NCBI GenBank assembly: GCA_964035545.1
Contig: OZ037767.1
Coordinates: 5,976,207-6,040,206, forward strand
Direction of reading: 5' to 3'
DNA from: Bugula neritina
Lineage: Eukaryota; Bryozoa; Gymnolaemata; Cheilostomatida; Bugulidae
Length of the DNA stretch: 64,000 bases
Positions 51,701-61,053 of this stretch are shown in pieces (position 1 is the stretch's first letter; each line of letters opens with the position of its first letter). Under the pieces are notes generated by a model, which saw only the letters and a program-made list of their open reading frames with translations, ran no database searches and was not told the DNA's origin. Both the position numbers and the translations under genes were made by a program.

Positions 51701-54700
51701 ATTTTTGGAATTATTTTTAATTAATGGCGTAGAGTTAACAAGTATCTGTTGAGTCATTGTAATGTTATTCAGGACTGCTTTCACCTGGCCAGCCTGTCTC
51801 ACAGACCTCTACAGTAAACGCAGCCGTGCTGCCTGCACAGCGCAGTAACTCAATTATAGACATCGATGCCTTTCACTACCTGGTGTCTCTCTGCTTTTCT
51901 CTCCCTAGTCTTTTCTCCAGTTCTATGTACACAGTATCAGCTGGTATGTATATCTTCATGTCTATGTACACTGTATCAGCTAGTATGTATATTTCTATGT
52001 CTATGTATACAGTTTCAGTTGCTATGTATATCTCTATGTCTATGTACACTGTATCAGCTGGTATGTATATCTCCACGTCTATGTACACATTGTCATATAT
52101 CATCTACTTGCAGGCAGCATGAATGAACAGTACATCCTGCATTTGGTGCTGTCGGTTCACATGGCACAAATCATGTTGGGTTACCAGACAACTGCGGCAT
52201 CATCCAGCACGACATCAGCACCTGATCAACCACCTGTGACGCCTGTCACCCAGGAGCCTCCATCCTCATCCTTTAACACCGCAGGTAACTTTAATACCGC
52301 AGGTAGCTTTATCACCTCTGGTAACTTTAATACCACAGGTAGTGTGACCCGTCATCATTTCCAAGAACTTTGTATTCTTGGAGTTGTATACTTGCTAGGA
52401 AATGTTGACTGAAGCTGAATATTTTGTTGTCGTTTTTTTAGTGTTGATCAACTTGGTGTGCAAAAGATTTGATACCATTAAATATAGCAGTTATTTTACT
52501 GCTGCTGCTGTATTTCTCAAGTTATCTCAGTATTACTTGGTGTAGAAATAGAAATATGTTATAATTTTAATATCGCAAGCATATGGAGTGGCTATCATTG
52601 CTACATTTGGTCAAACTTCTTTCAAATAGAATATTCCAGTTCATTTTAAATCAAAGCTTTTACAATTAACTGGAATATTATCTAGTTAAACCTGGCTAGA
52701 TTGCAAAAAATTATTAATTTTTTAAAATAAGCATATAGGTAGTTCGAAATCGTACTGCATTTCAATCTAGACCTTTTCTCATTTTCATATAAAGACATGA
52801 CCAGCACTCGGTGTAGTTTTAGCTGACAGGAAATGTATGCCAAGTATTCCTCTCTCTGTTTCAGTCAGCAGTATGGATGTGGCAGAAGACTCTGTCTCTC
52901 TGGTTGAAGTCTTTTCCAAACTTCACTCGGTGATTGGCGCCCCCTATGAGGACGCGGTTACGGAGTCGGCTCTTGAAAACCACCTCATTACGGCGTCACT
53001 CCCTTTTTTACGGTGTGCCGCTTTTCTCTTTTCAAATCTCACAGACGTGGCTGCACCACCGGCTCTCCACGGTTCGTGCTTTCAACTCTCCTTGTCTGTA
53101 AAACTATGCTATTACCTTAACTGAATATTCTATTTTACTATTCATTCTGTTGATACAGCCTCACTATGAGATTGAGTAGAACTGTTACCAAGTCTCAATC
53201 AAATTATAATATTTGCACTGAGTTGCTGTTACACTAAATTATTGTTGCTAAGTGAACTTCTCGATGGTAATCAGTATGAGCATCTCGTACGGATTCATTC
53301 AATGCACAAAGACTAAAACTGTGTTTCCATTGCTTTGCATTATGTGAATGGATGCTCATACGAAGGAATTTGTGGTCATTCGGTGCAACTGTTTCCAACC
53401 ATCGAATGAAAAATCCATTCCCATAATGCGAAGCTTGGAAATGTAGTGATAGTGTGTATTAGGGAGTCAGTATCCTGTCTGTCAACATGTGTCAACATCA
53501 GTAGAAGGTGGGTCAACATGACCTACACCACTGAGTCATGATTTGCCTGGCTACAGGAATTGTCTTTTCAATGTTTACAGCGCTGTGTAGCCCTAGAGAA
53601 GAGTATGAGGTCATCACAAAGTACTTAGACGTGCCAAACCAGCCCGCAGCATTGTTTACTTCTGAAATACTGACAATACTTGTAAACAAGTGTACAAATG
53701 ACAAAAGTATAGCGTCCAGTATATCTAAGAACGTTCGGCCAGTCATGCCTGTTGAATATCCTCTAAAAATTAACTCACTTATAAAGTTACCAGACGACTA
53801 CAGTGAACTAATCAACACTGCCTCCAGATTCACGTGAGTATGACCTTGACATTTCTCTATTGTTTGCTATGTTTTGAAATAACTAAATGTACGTAAGCAT
53901 AGTTGGCTGGTGCGAATTCATAGTGTAGTTCTTTTATGGTGCAGTATAGTATAATGGTAGTTCAGGATGGCATGAAGTTTGGTAAATGAGTATATTTTAA
54001 CAATCATGTAGTTTAAGAACCTGGAGCTGGCTATGTGACCAATACAGTCTAGGTAGACAACTGTGTGAGCTGTATATAGGCCAATACCTGCTGCACACCA
54101 CATGAAAAATGATGTCTACAGTGTAGACTTTGATACATCCGGGTTCCCTTCAGCTATATTTTAATTTTGCACCGCAGTTGAACTTATATTCAAAAAGCTA
54201 GTTGCGTTGATATTTTGAATCTATATAATTTGCATGTATTTCTAAAGAGTTATGACACGTGTTTTTAAAACATTTTGTAAATCTATATCTTTTTGTGGGT
54301 GCGCAATTTTTCTCTCAACATCAAATTCAAGATCTAGCAAGCTGAAACCGAAGCACATCTCTAAAGATATTTTTAATGGACATAGTCTAAGTTAATTATT
54401 CTGTTTACATTTTACGTTTGCAAACCCTGCATATCATTTTAATTCTTTTATAGAACTGTTTGTTGCTATAAATTGTTGCAACTAAAGCTACAGCTATAAA
54501 TTGATACTAATAGTAGTACTGATTACTGAGTAGTGGTAGAGAGATTCTGTAGCATTACTTAATTTTATTTATTTATATTGAGTGATGGTGATATAGAAGA
54601 AAAGCAGCCCATTTCTCTATTTGAAAACCAAGAAAGTAGATTTACTAAAATATTAAATGTGTTTGATTTATAGCAAAAGTGTGTTCAGTAAATTTTCAAT

Positions 54701-57700
54701 ATTTAACAATTTTCGTACCTGTATTTACTTTTATATTCAACAACTTACTTAATGTTTTAACATAGTTTATATAGAATTAAGCATCTCCAATGTATCAGCA
54801 TTGGGTTTGTATATTAATACACATGTTATCTGTACTAGAAACTTGACCTTGTGAGCAAAGCACTTGTCCCGCGTGTCATATGTACTAATGCAGCCGACAC
54901 TGTCTGCAGGTGCCCCAACTCTACAGGGAGTGACGAATCCCGCACTCCAACACTCTGTCTGGTCTGCGGTGAGATGCTCTGCTCTCAGAGCTACTGCTGT
55001 CAGGTGGAGGTGAACGGCAGCAACTCACGAGGTCGCCAAGAGGCCATTGGCGCTGCTTCCTCTCATACAAAAGTGTGCGGAGCCGGTACTGGCATATACC
55101 TCAGGTGGGTACTGGCATATACCTCAGGTGGGTACTGGCATATACCTCAGGTGGGTACTGGCATATACCTCAGGTGGGCACTGGCATATACTTCAGGTGG
55201 GTTAAAGTATGCCTGAGGGGTGCTAGAACTATTTTTACAGTATTGGATTTCATTGAAATCTGCTTCGCATTCTAATTCCATGTTTAATTTTTTATTTTTT
55301 ATTCAGACAATTCTAATAAATTTATTTTTATTCATCTCGTCATTTCTGTAATAGAAATTATATTCAGAATCATACCTTGTTGAAACAATAAACATTTTCT
55401 ATGTGGCAATATAAGTTGGCGAAAATATATGTGTTGTTGTAAGATTTTGTACTGTGACCTTTCACTCTTAGCTGTATAACACACACACTGCAAGTTTTAG
55501 GCTCTTACTGTGGAAGTGTTTCACCGTTGGATAATGTATTTTTTCTCCAAGTCCCAAAATTATGATGCTGTAACTAAAATTAGCTGACATTGTATAAATT
55601 AACTACCGCATTCTCCCAGTGCTATGGCACAGGGATATACTGCATACCTTAATATACGTCAAGGGCAGCTTAAACACACCCAGCGACAATACTGAGCAAA
55701 TATTTGCTTATCTTCTTGTGTAATCAGGTGTCAATAGCAGCAAGGAATGGAATACGTAGTTATTTTTATAATACAATGTATGCATTTCTATATGCAAATG
55801 TTCACATTTATTTTATGCATCATAGTAATTTCATTGGAAATTTTTCATTACATAACTCTTCTTTCTACTTACAATTATATTGTTTCTTATATTGTTCTCC
55901 CAATCCACTTCCTACTATGCCAGTACTAGTCTCAGCTATACTATATTTGCAATGCATTATGTCCTACTAGCCTAGTGAACCTGTTTCTGCACTTTTCTCG
56001 TGGTTATTAGTATTTCCTGTTTCTGTAGAGTTCGGCAGTGTCAAGTAGTTCTTTTGGCTGGCAAAAGTAAGGGGTGCTTCATACCCGCCCCGTATGTGGA
56101 TGACTATGGTGAAACAGATATTACGCTACGGTTTGTATTGTTAATAGTATTAATTATTTACTGTCCTGAAAGTTATTGCAAAAAACCTTCACTCTCCTTA
56201 GTTTAGGAAGGGGGAAAATTATAATGAATGATAAAAAAAGTTATAGTTAGCAAAAAATAAGACAGCTACCTTTTCTGGCATCACCAGGTAACTCAGCTCA
56301 TTTCTCACCTGTCCAACTTCATCACAATCTTGGTAAAGCTTACCATAAATAACAAAAAGTATTTTATTGTAGATAAAACTAACTATTTCATTTAGCACAT
56401 ACAGGTTCTTTTTAAATTCCCAGCAGGTAAAATTTATTTAAGGAAATCCTCATTACTTGTTACCATATATAGCCCTGTCTGCATCCTACACATAGCTTAC
56501 CATAGCTTACCATGTCACTGTTCCATATTTAGACATTTATATAAGAGTTGTACTTTGGCCCCTAACCATTCACTATCTGGGATAATTGGGATTTTCTAAT
56601 ATTGCAAATTGCTATTCCCAGCTTATCTCGAGTGTTAAGTGCTACTGCACCCAGCTACGCTGATTGCGACATAACTCCTTCACAACCATTACCTGATGGC
56701 TATTAATAGCAACTTACATAATAATAGAGTGCGTAGTATGGAAAGTGCCAGCAGTGGTGGTCAAAGTCCAATGGCAAAAACCCAATAGTGTTTGTACAAT
56801 TTTTCCAACTACACATAGGAGCAGTAGTGGAGAAATTGAGATAGCCTAAGTTCTTCAATTCTAATCTAGAACACAGGTCTTTCTCAATTTCACCATTATT
56901 GCACCTACCTCCCCAAGTACTGGTGCCTTGTGTGTTGGGAGTTGTATGCTTCATTATATACTAGCCGTGGAAAATGTTCAACTTTATGGAATCTGTTTAA
57001 TGTCCTGCCTATGGAGAATAGAGCTACAGAAAAGTCTCAAGTTATCTGCCCAGTGTTACCAGAACTTGTTTGTGTTACAGATAAGCAGTGGTATAATTTG
57101 ATAGGTAAATGCAAAAGGATAGCAGGTGGGGAGGTGCTTTCACCCACCCCTCTCCACCTGCTTAGCAAAAGTAGAATCTGAAATGCTGTTCCATCACTGC
57201 AGACGGGGTAGTGCCTTAGGCTACTTAATATCTACAATAGTTGGAATATTCGTACTTAAAGAGTTGTATGACAATCTGACTACCCTGTTAGACAGTTGAA
57301 TCAGGTGCCCATCTAGCTGTAGTTACAAGCAGTGGAAGTTGTATAGCAGGTGCTTGTTTACAAACTGGTGGTGGAAGTGGTAACTAGTTGGTTAGGTAAA
57401 CAACAAGCAGGCTTACGGTGCAGTGGTACTTGCTTTCATCACTTCCCCTCGTGCTCAACTAGCTAGCAAGGCTAATCCGATTTCAACATCTCCTTCTGGT
57501 GACTTCTTCAGCGTGAATCTCTGCTCTCAGCATGATTTATTATAATTATAATAATATTAATAGCATATATATGCACGCTTAATTATTAATTACCTGCCAT
57601 CATATATTCTAAGTTGAAGAACTAGTGGGCTTGCATATGGAACATAGGTTGGGGAAGCCTCAATAGCAACAACACAGCTTTTTTCATTGTCGTTAGTTTC

Positions 57701-59296
57701 CATGTTTGGTGCAGCCATTGAGAAGTCGAGAAAAACCTGTGTTCTAGATGAAAACTATATCAGACAGAGTTATGTTTTTGAAGCGAAACTTATTAAAAAT
57801 GTTAAAGAACTTAGGCTATTAAAATTTCTGTAGTATACTACACCTAAATGCAGCCTTTTAAGATATGTAGAAGTATCTGACTAAAGTAAAGGCCAAGACT
57901 TCATTTAGAAGGCAATATGAGAGTCCAAAATACAGCTTAGTGAGATTTTGATGTGTGAATATTGTATAAAGGCCTGGCCACACACTCGTGAGAATCACAC
58001 GAAATTATATAACTGAAATTAGTGCAAAACAGAAACAGTAAAAACTATTTGAGGATTCATATCTCTGTTAGACAAAATAATGTCAAATATATATTCCTTA
58101 GGCTGTAGCTAATAAACACCTGATGATAAACACTTATATTTTATATCAAATCTACATTTTATAGTACCATTTATATTTTTAGTAGTAATTATTTATATTT
58201 TATATATTCGTATTTATAGTCACTGTACAGGTAGCAGTAAATAAATAGATGAACTTTGTTAGTTTATCATATATTACTCTTGTCATGTTTTCAGCATTTG
58301 CTTTTTACTTGGCTGTTTTTTTTTTCAATGAATTTTGCCTAGTCTGAAGTGTTAGAATGGAATGTTGGCATAGGATGCTTTATAGACACAGCTGTAGATG
58401 CAGTTGAATAGTAGATTATGTAAGTGTTAATTATACTCCAAGGTTGGCTGATAGGCCAGCACTCAGTCAATATCCTGATAACATCAGACTATTGTGCAAC
58501 AAGCAGTCTGTCTAGTTAAAACTGCCTGAGGCAGATAATATTACTGCTGTCAAAGAATAGGTCGGTTTATTGCTGCTTCCTCTTTTGATATTTTTTATTA
58601 TTTCTGCAATGCAAATTAGTGAAGTAAAATAAGAATATAATATATTGTGTTTAGCAGTCAACCTTGTCACCCCTATATAAGTATATGGGGAACACACCTG
58701 CCCCTTCATGTAGTTTAGACTAGACTTTTCCTGTAACTGTTATCAAATATTATATGTTACATAACATTATATTATGTGAAAGGGTTTTGATGTATGAATG
58801 ATCAGCATCTTTCTATATAGTACAGCTTTACCTAATGTGGTGGTTAAACAAATGTGTTGCTTTAATTAGATTTAATGTGAGAAGTAGAATTTTAATTATG
58901 AACTAGCCCCAGGAGAAGTAAGTGTGGTCTTTGTACTGGCTTGCTTTATTTAAATGAATTCAGTTTTGTTGAATTTTTAAACATTTGTAAACACAATTCA
59001 ATATATACTAACAGCTGATGGTTTTGTTTACAAAATTGTATGGAAACATTATCATTATTTTTTTAGTCAAAACAGCACCCTTGAATGTCTGCATTCCAAT
59101 TACCTTATTGCCATCTCAGTGACTCCTGTTGAAGTCATTTGCATTGTGTTGTAGGAGAGGAAACCCCCTGAAGCTGTGTCACACGGCGTACAGAGATCTG
59201 CACCGTCTCTGGCTCAGTCATGGTGTACAGGAGAAAGTGGCCAGATCTACTGCCTCATCTTCTGGACAATTTCTAGCTGACTGGCGCCACTTATAG
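33796..59296 (+). CDS. UBR1/UBR2: E3 ubiquitin-protein ligase of the UBR1/UBR2 N-recognin family (34 exons, complete)
   Basis: Exons: 33796-33885, 34107-34198, 34437-34668, 36057-36164, 37275-37472, 37813-37953, 38653-38776, 39433-39540, 40126-40313, 40909-41015, 41375-41480, 41970-42177, 42536-42687, 43500-43613, 44206-44348, 44672-44885, 45365-45566, 45998-46273, 46455-46687, 47037-47182, 47421-47576, 47944-48093, 48599-48772, 49329-49517, 49778-49856, 50652-50733, 51198-51350, 51773-51943, 52114-52284, 52865-53071, 53557-53833, 54910-55104, 56029-56130, 59155-59296. All phases match; the total is 5430 nt (1809 residues; human UBR1 is about 1750). Order: UBR box (98-165), ClpS-like domain (about 225-285), helical middle with the [15 protein letters not shown] motif (exon 13), basic helix ([15 protein letters not shown]), RING (1090-1200), zinc-containing C-terminal cap (about 1570-1809) ending DWRHL. 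It should bind N-degron proteins and ubiquitylate them with a UBE2A/B-type E2. Animals outside vertebrates usually have one UBR1/2 gene, so the paralogue is not specified. The exon 30 donor (GTTCGT) is weak. Confidence 0.95.
34437..36164 (+). other. UBR box of the UBR ligase (exons 3-4)
   Basis: Residues 98-165 carry the zinc ligands: [41 protein letters not shown] and ACSEH. The Cys/His spacing matches the UBR box of UBR1/UBR2, which binds type-1 (Arg, Lys, His) N-terminal residues. The acidic pocket GDVDAW corresponds to the conserved GDxEAW. No ligand is missing. Confidence 0.9.
34685..34908. repeat. 21-bp minisatellite in UBR intron 3
   Basis: The unit GAGCTGTGTATAGTATATAGT occurs about 10.5 times, starting 16 bases after the exon 3 donor. 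Each unit contains a GTGAGC donor-like hexamer. A unit length of 21 explains the periodic seven-residue ORFs on both strands; these are not genes. Confidence 0.95.
36511..36613. repeat. imperfect hairpin of TAGTACTGC words in UBR intron 4
   Basis: The left arm AGTAGTACTGCTAGTACTGC (then TTTGTACTATTAGTA) pairs with the right arm ending GCAGTACTAGCAGTACTTA. The arms are about 36 bases. It sits within a TAGTA-word cluster of the type seen at 2395-2510. Confidence 0.6.
37275..37953 (+). other. ClpS-like domain of the UBR ligase (exons 5-6)
   Basis: Exon 5 ends with [12 protein letters not shown] and exon 6 continues [11 protein letters not shown] to [14 protein letters not shown]. This is the ClpS-type signature (NDExHTYxxVI..VDREGR) of UBR1/UBR2, which recognises bulky hydrophobic type-2 N-terminal residues. 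Confidence 0.85.
38429..38565. repeat. (CA)n-type microsatellite in UBR intron 6
   Basis: CACACACA runs are interspersed with ATGTACGCATGC and CTCTCACGCACG, arranged as two to three longer repeats. The His/Thr-rich ORF over it is an artefact. Confidence 0.9.
39029..39152. mobile_element. MITE family 2, copy 1 (UBR intron 7)
   Basis: The element starts ACTGCGTTTCCAAGCTTCGC and ends with CACATAATGCAAATAATG up to ACGTAGT, giving imperfect terminal inverted repeats of about 30 bases. It matches, in reverse orientation, the element at 53318-53447 (shared ATTTTTCATTC, GTTTGGAA and GTATGAGCAT segments). Confidence 0.7.
40438..40635. repeat. about 22-bp minisatellite in UBR intron 9
   Basis: GATATGATACAGTTACTGTG followed by TAATA is repeated about eight times with point changes. 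The unit contains the near-palindrome ACAGTTACTGT. Confidence 0.85.
41165..41374. repeat. about 30-bp tandem repeat reaching the exon 11 acceptor
   Basis: CAGTTTGTATCTAGTACTTA followed by CCTTTGTATC is repeated several times. The last, degenerate copies end in ACTTACCTTTGTAG, where the TAG at 41372-41374 is the acceptor of exon 11. Confidence 0.8.
42682..42942. repeat. about 38-bp minisatellite starting at the exon 13 donor
   Basis: TAGGTGTTTTGTGACAATAG followed by TAAGGGTGGTGTGACAG(T) is repeated about 6.5 times. The first copy includes the real donor (CCTATG, then GTAGGTGTTTTG at 42688). Confidence 0.9.
43611..43690. repeat. 50-bp direct duplication of the exon 14 donor
   Basis: CAGGTGAGTAGCTTCACCTG occurs at 43611 and again at 43661. 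Exon 14 ends at 43613, so the exon's last codon and the strong GTGAGT donor are duplicated 50 bases downstream. Confidence 0.9.
43838..43878. repeat. perfect 18-bp stem, 5-nt loop hairpin in UBR intron 14
   Basis: CACTCAGTAGTAGCAGTA at 43838-43855 and its exact complement TACTGCTACTACTGAGTG at 43861-43878 flank AGTAG. It is a clean inverted repeat outside any exon. Confidence 0.9.
45040..45160 (-). mobile_element. tRNA-derived SINE-like segment (UBR intron 16)
   Basis: Read on the minus strand, it begins GTGATTTAGTGGCTAGAGTA (A-box-like). About 45 bases later comes GGGTTTGAATTTC at 45096-45084 (B-box-like, compared with GGTTCGAATCC). The head recurs at about 45285-45315 (GTGGTCTAGTGGCTA in reverse). 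Pol III boxes at tRNA spacing in an intron suggest a SINE head; I could not define a tail. Confidence 0.5.
45155..45275. repeat. palindromic ACTGTATATAC cluster
   Basis: CTGTATATACTGCATCTACAG and TATACAGTATATAC words alternate on both strands between the SINE-like segment and exon 17. They form many small stem-loops. Confidence 0.75.
45655..45750 (+). mobile_element. second tRNA-like SINE fragment (UBR intron 17)
   Basis: GCAGTGAGTGCTAGTTTATA is followed by GGTTTGAATCCCGGC (45676-45690), a near-perfect Pol III B box. Only the B-box half is clear, so it is a fragment or a diverged SINE. Confidence 0.4.
47421..48772 (+). other. RING domain of the UBR ligase (exons 21-23)
   Basis: The ligands are spread over three exons: YVCILCQD (C1090, C1093), [12 protein letters not shown] (C1152, H1154, H1157, C1160) and EFFCPLCES (C1197, C1200). 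Order and spacing match the RING-H2 of UBR1/UBR2, with the long insert before CGH. All ligands seen are intact, so an active E3 is expected. Confidence 0.9.
48140..48372. repeat. about 38-bp minisatellite in UBR intron 22
   Basis: GCAGTGAATATAATACTAGC followed by AGACGTACAGTAATG is repeated about six times with few changes. Confidence 0.95.
51066..51131. repeat. inverted repeat in UBR intron 26
   Basis: CACAGTAAGCTTATACATTG at 51066 pairs with CAATGTATAGTCTTACTGTGG ending at 51131. There is one mismatch block and a loop of about 20 bases. It could be a tiny foldback element, 67 bases before exon 27. Confidence 0.7.
51931..52090 (+). repeat. 39-bp tandem repeat spanning the exon 28 donor
   Basis: Four full units and a partial fifth, each 39 bases, begin ATGTACAC(A/T)GTATCAGCTG. 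The first unit contains the last codons of exon 28 and the GTATGT donor at 51944. The same donor hexamer recurs at 51983 and 52061; in unit 3 GT is changed to CT at 52022. The unit is 13 codons, and the frame stays open through the array ([10 protein letters not shown]...). Confidence 0.95.
52266..52338 (+). repeat. 18-bp in-frame tandem repeat spanning the exon 29 donor
   Basis: (T)CCTTTAACACCGCAG ends exon 29 at 52284. It is followed by three 18-base units (GTAACTTTAATACCGCAG and two variants), each starting GTAAC or GTAGC. Possible donors lie at 52285, 52303, 52321 and 52339; all leave phase 1. Confidence 0.9.
53318..53447. mobile_element. MITE family 2, copy 2 (UBR intron 30)
   Basis: The left end ACTGTGTTTCCATTGCTTTG (continuing CATTATGTGAATGGA) pairs with the right end read in reverse (ACTACATTTCCAAGCTTCGC, then ATTATGGGAATGGA). 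It is about 130 bp with no ORF. It is homologous to 39029-39152 in the opposite orientation. Confidence 0.8.
55082..55204 (+). repeat. 23-bp tandem repeat spanning the exon 32 donor
   Basis: The end of exon 32, GGTACTGGCATATACCTCAG (to 55104), is repeated as four downstream units GTGGGTACTGGCATATACCT(CAG). Each carries a CAG/GTGGG donor. Units are not a multiple of three, so only donors one and four (69 bases apart) keep the frame. Confidence 0.95.
56816..56907. mobile_element. MITE family 1, short copy (UBR intron 33)
   Basis: TAGGAGCAGTAGTGGAGAAA with TTGAGATAGCC pairs with the right end read in reverse (TAGGTGCAATAATGGTGAAA with TTGAGAAAGACC). It is 92 bp and almost entirely inverted repeat. 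Confidence 0.75.
57706..57846. mobile_element. MITE family 1, third copy (UBR intron 33)
   Basis: It shares CCTGTGTTCTAGA and TTAAAGAACTTAGGCTAT with the copy at 27325-27486. It ends CACCTA like the 56816 copy; its left end is more diverged. Confidence 0.6.
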
Positions 59297-59755
59297 TGCC
59301 ATATTTGTCAAATTATATTGTGTTTACACCAGAGTTATCTCCCTGGGTTTTCCATATCTGTAGTCAGATTTACATATACCAAATAAGTGTATTTATGCAT
59401 CCAAGGAGGATAGTTTCTAGTTAATGATGTTTTAAAGCACCTCATAAACGAAGATTCTTCATGAAATGAAGTTTTTTATTAGCTATATGTAGAAAATTAT
59501 TTTATCCCAAAGTTGTATTCTAAAACTCACAGTTTTTGAGGATGTCTCTAGTAAATAATTAAAGCTCATTTGCTGTACTTGCCTTTTCTGCTAAAAGTTT
59601 TAAACCAATTTTTTTCTTCAAGAAGCTGATGTTATTGAACCCCAAGTTTTAAAAGTGTGAGTTTTCATTTTATACCTTGCCAAGGCTAGTAAAGTTTTGC
59701 AAATCATGTTTATTGGTATTGTTTTGTGATTATTTTTGCTGTATAGTAAGTATGG

Positions 59756-59893
59756 CAGAAAATCGCTAGAAGCAGCACCGAGTTAGCGGTCACTGAAAGC
59801 AGCGGTTTGGGGAAAAGAAGTTTAGACAGTGATATCTCTACAAACTCTGCACTCAATCACTCCCAACTCAATGCTGCTTCTAGTGAATTTCTG
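59756..59893. mobile_element. MITE family 3, copy 1
   Basis: CAGAAAATCGCTAGAAGCAG (continuing CACCGAGTT) pairs with the right end read in reverse (CAGAAATTCACTAGAAGCAG, then CATTGAGTT). It is 138 bp with no coding capacity. A diverged copy, reversed, is at 60577-61053. Confidence 0.8.
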
Positions 59894-60576
59894 TATGGCC
59901 CGTAAAAAATTGCTTTAATCCTGAATTTAACAAGAAAAAATAAAGCAATACATCAGGGGCTTTACCCCAGCCATAGCTTACTTTACATTGGTACTTAGCC
60001 TATGCTTCGGTCATCTGAACAAATTATGTGTTGCTTAAATCCAAATTTTAAAAGTAGAATTGTGTACATTATGGTAGTCTGGGGTCTACCAGGATTCCAG
60101 TATAAAATACCCAGTAGCACTCTACGAAGTAGGTGTTGTTGACAAAATAACAAAGCTATGAACAATCCACTCATGATACAAGTCACGCATCTGGGTATGT
60201 TGCAACCTGCAATACCGAAATAGTAAATGGTGTGGCACTGCACTTCCCATAACATGGTAAACTTCCATTGCCTATCCTCATAACTTTTCCATGGACTGTC
60301 GGTTAAAATGTAGGACATTAATCTATCTGAAAATGGAGTACAGAATTCAGAGTTTGTATGAACTCTAGAGAATAACTGATGGAAATTACCCAGTATGCCC
60401 GGCTAGGATGTGGATGAGTCATCACCACTCATGATGATTATTAGTCTGCATGCGTGGCCTACAGGCATTAGTAATACACCTCACAGTTATTGTCCTAAAA
60501 CATGCGCTGAAGACTAGTATTATGTAGGGAATAGTACTTCGAACACATTTTATCCTGAGATTTATGTAGACATTTG

Positions 60577-61053
60577 CTGGAATATCACTAGAAGAAGAAC
60601 CGAAGTTGAGGGGCGACTGGGTGCAGAGTTTGTATACACACTATTACCTGAACTCTAGACCAACGGTGTCCAACCTTTTCAGAGCGAGGGCCACTGAAAT
60701 AGAAAGATAAGGGCTACTTTATAAAAAATTTAGCTTGAGCTGGGGGCCTCAGCATCAGTATTTTTCAAATTACTTAATTTCAAATATATGAATCATTACA
60801 CAAGGAAGTCTCAAAAAACTACTGCAGGCTGCATGTTTTGTTGCATGTATCTAGACATTTGAAAAATAGTTTTTCCACTCTAATTAATCTATATGTGTAA
60901 AAGAATTTTATTTCTATGCCTTGGAGGGCCACATAAATGTAGGCTGAGGGCTGCATCTGGCCCTGGGGCCGCCGGTTGGACAGCCCTGTACTAGTCTGCC
61001 GAAGCAATGCTCTCAGTGACCAACAACTCAGTACTGCTTTAAGCGACTTTCCG
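60577..61053. mobile_element. MITE family 3, copy 2, interrupted by a hAT-like element
   Basis: The left end GGAATATCACTAGAAGAAGA (then ACCGAAGTTG) pairs with the right end read in reverse (GGAAAGTCGCTTAAAGCAGT, then ACTGAGTTG). The inner GGGTGCAGAGTTTGTA matches copy 1 read in reverse. The middle (60661-60988) is a separate insertion. Confidence 0.65.
60661..60988. mobile_element. non-autonomous hAT-like element nested in the MITE
   Basis: The ends CAACGGTGTCCAACC and, read in reverse, CAGGGCTGTCCAACC share GTCCAACC as in many hAT-derived elements. The inner flanks (AGGGCCACTGAA, and GGCCCCAGGGCCAGATGCAG in reverse) are also typical. The flanking octamers CTCTAGAC and TACTAGTC agree at 5 of 8 positions; the left one fits the hAT pattern nTnnnnAn. 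There is no transposase ORF. Confidence 0.65.

Larger units (their letters stand above)
53557..59296 (+). other. C-terminal cap (auto-inhibitory region) of the UBR ligase (exons 31-34)
   Basis: It contains [66 protein letters not shown] and [20 protein letters not shown], then the terminal DWRHL. These match the conserved end of UBR1/UBR2, where this Cys-rich region packs on the substrate-binding part. Confidence 0.9.

Noticed and set aside
54851-55216. Single-frame ORF of 121 codons through the 23-bp repeat
   Set aside because: Only 54910-55104 is UBR exon 32; the rest is intron read-through including repeat units.
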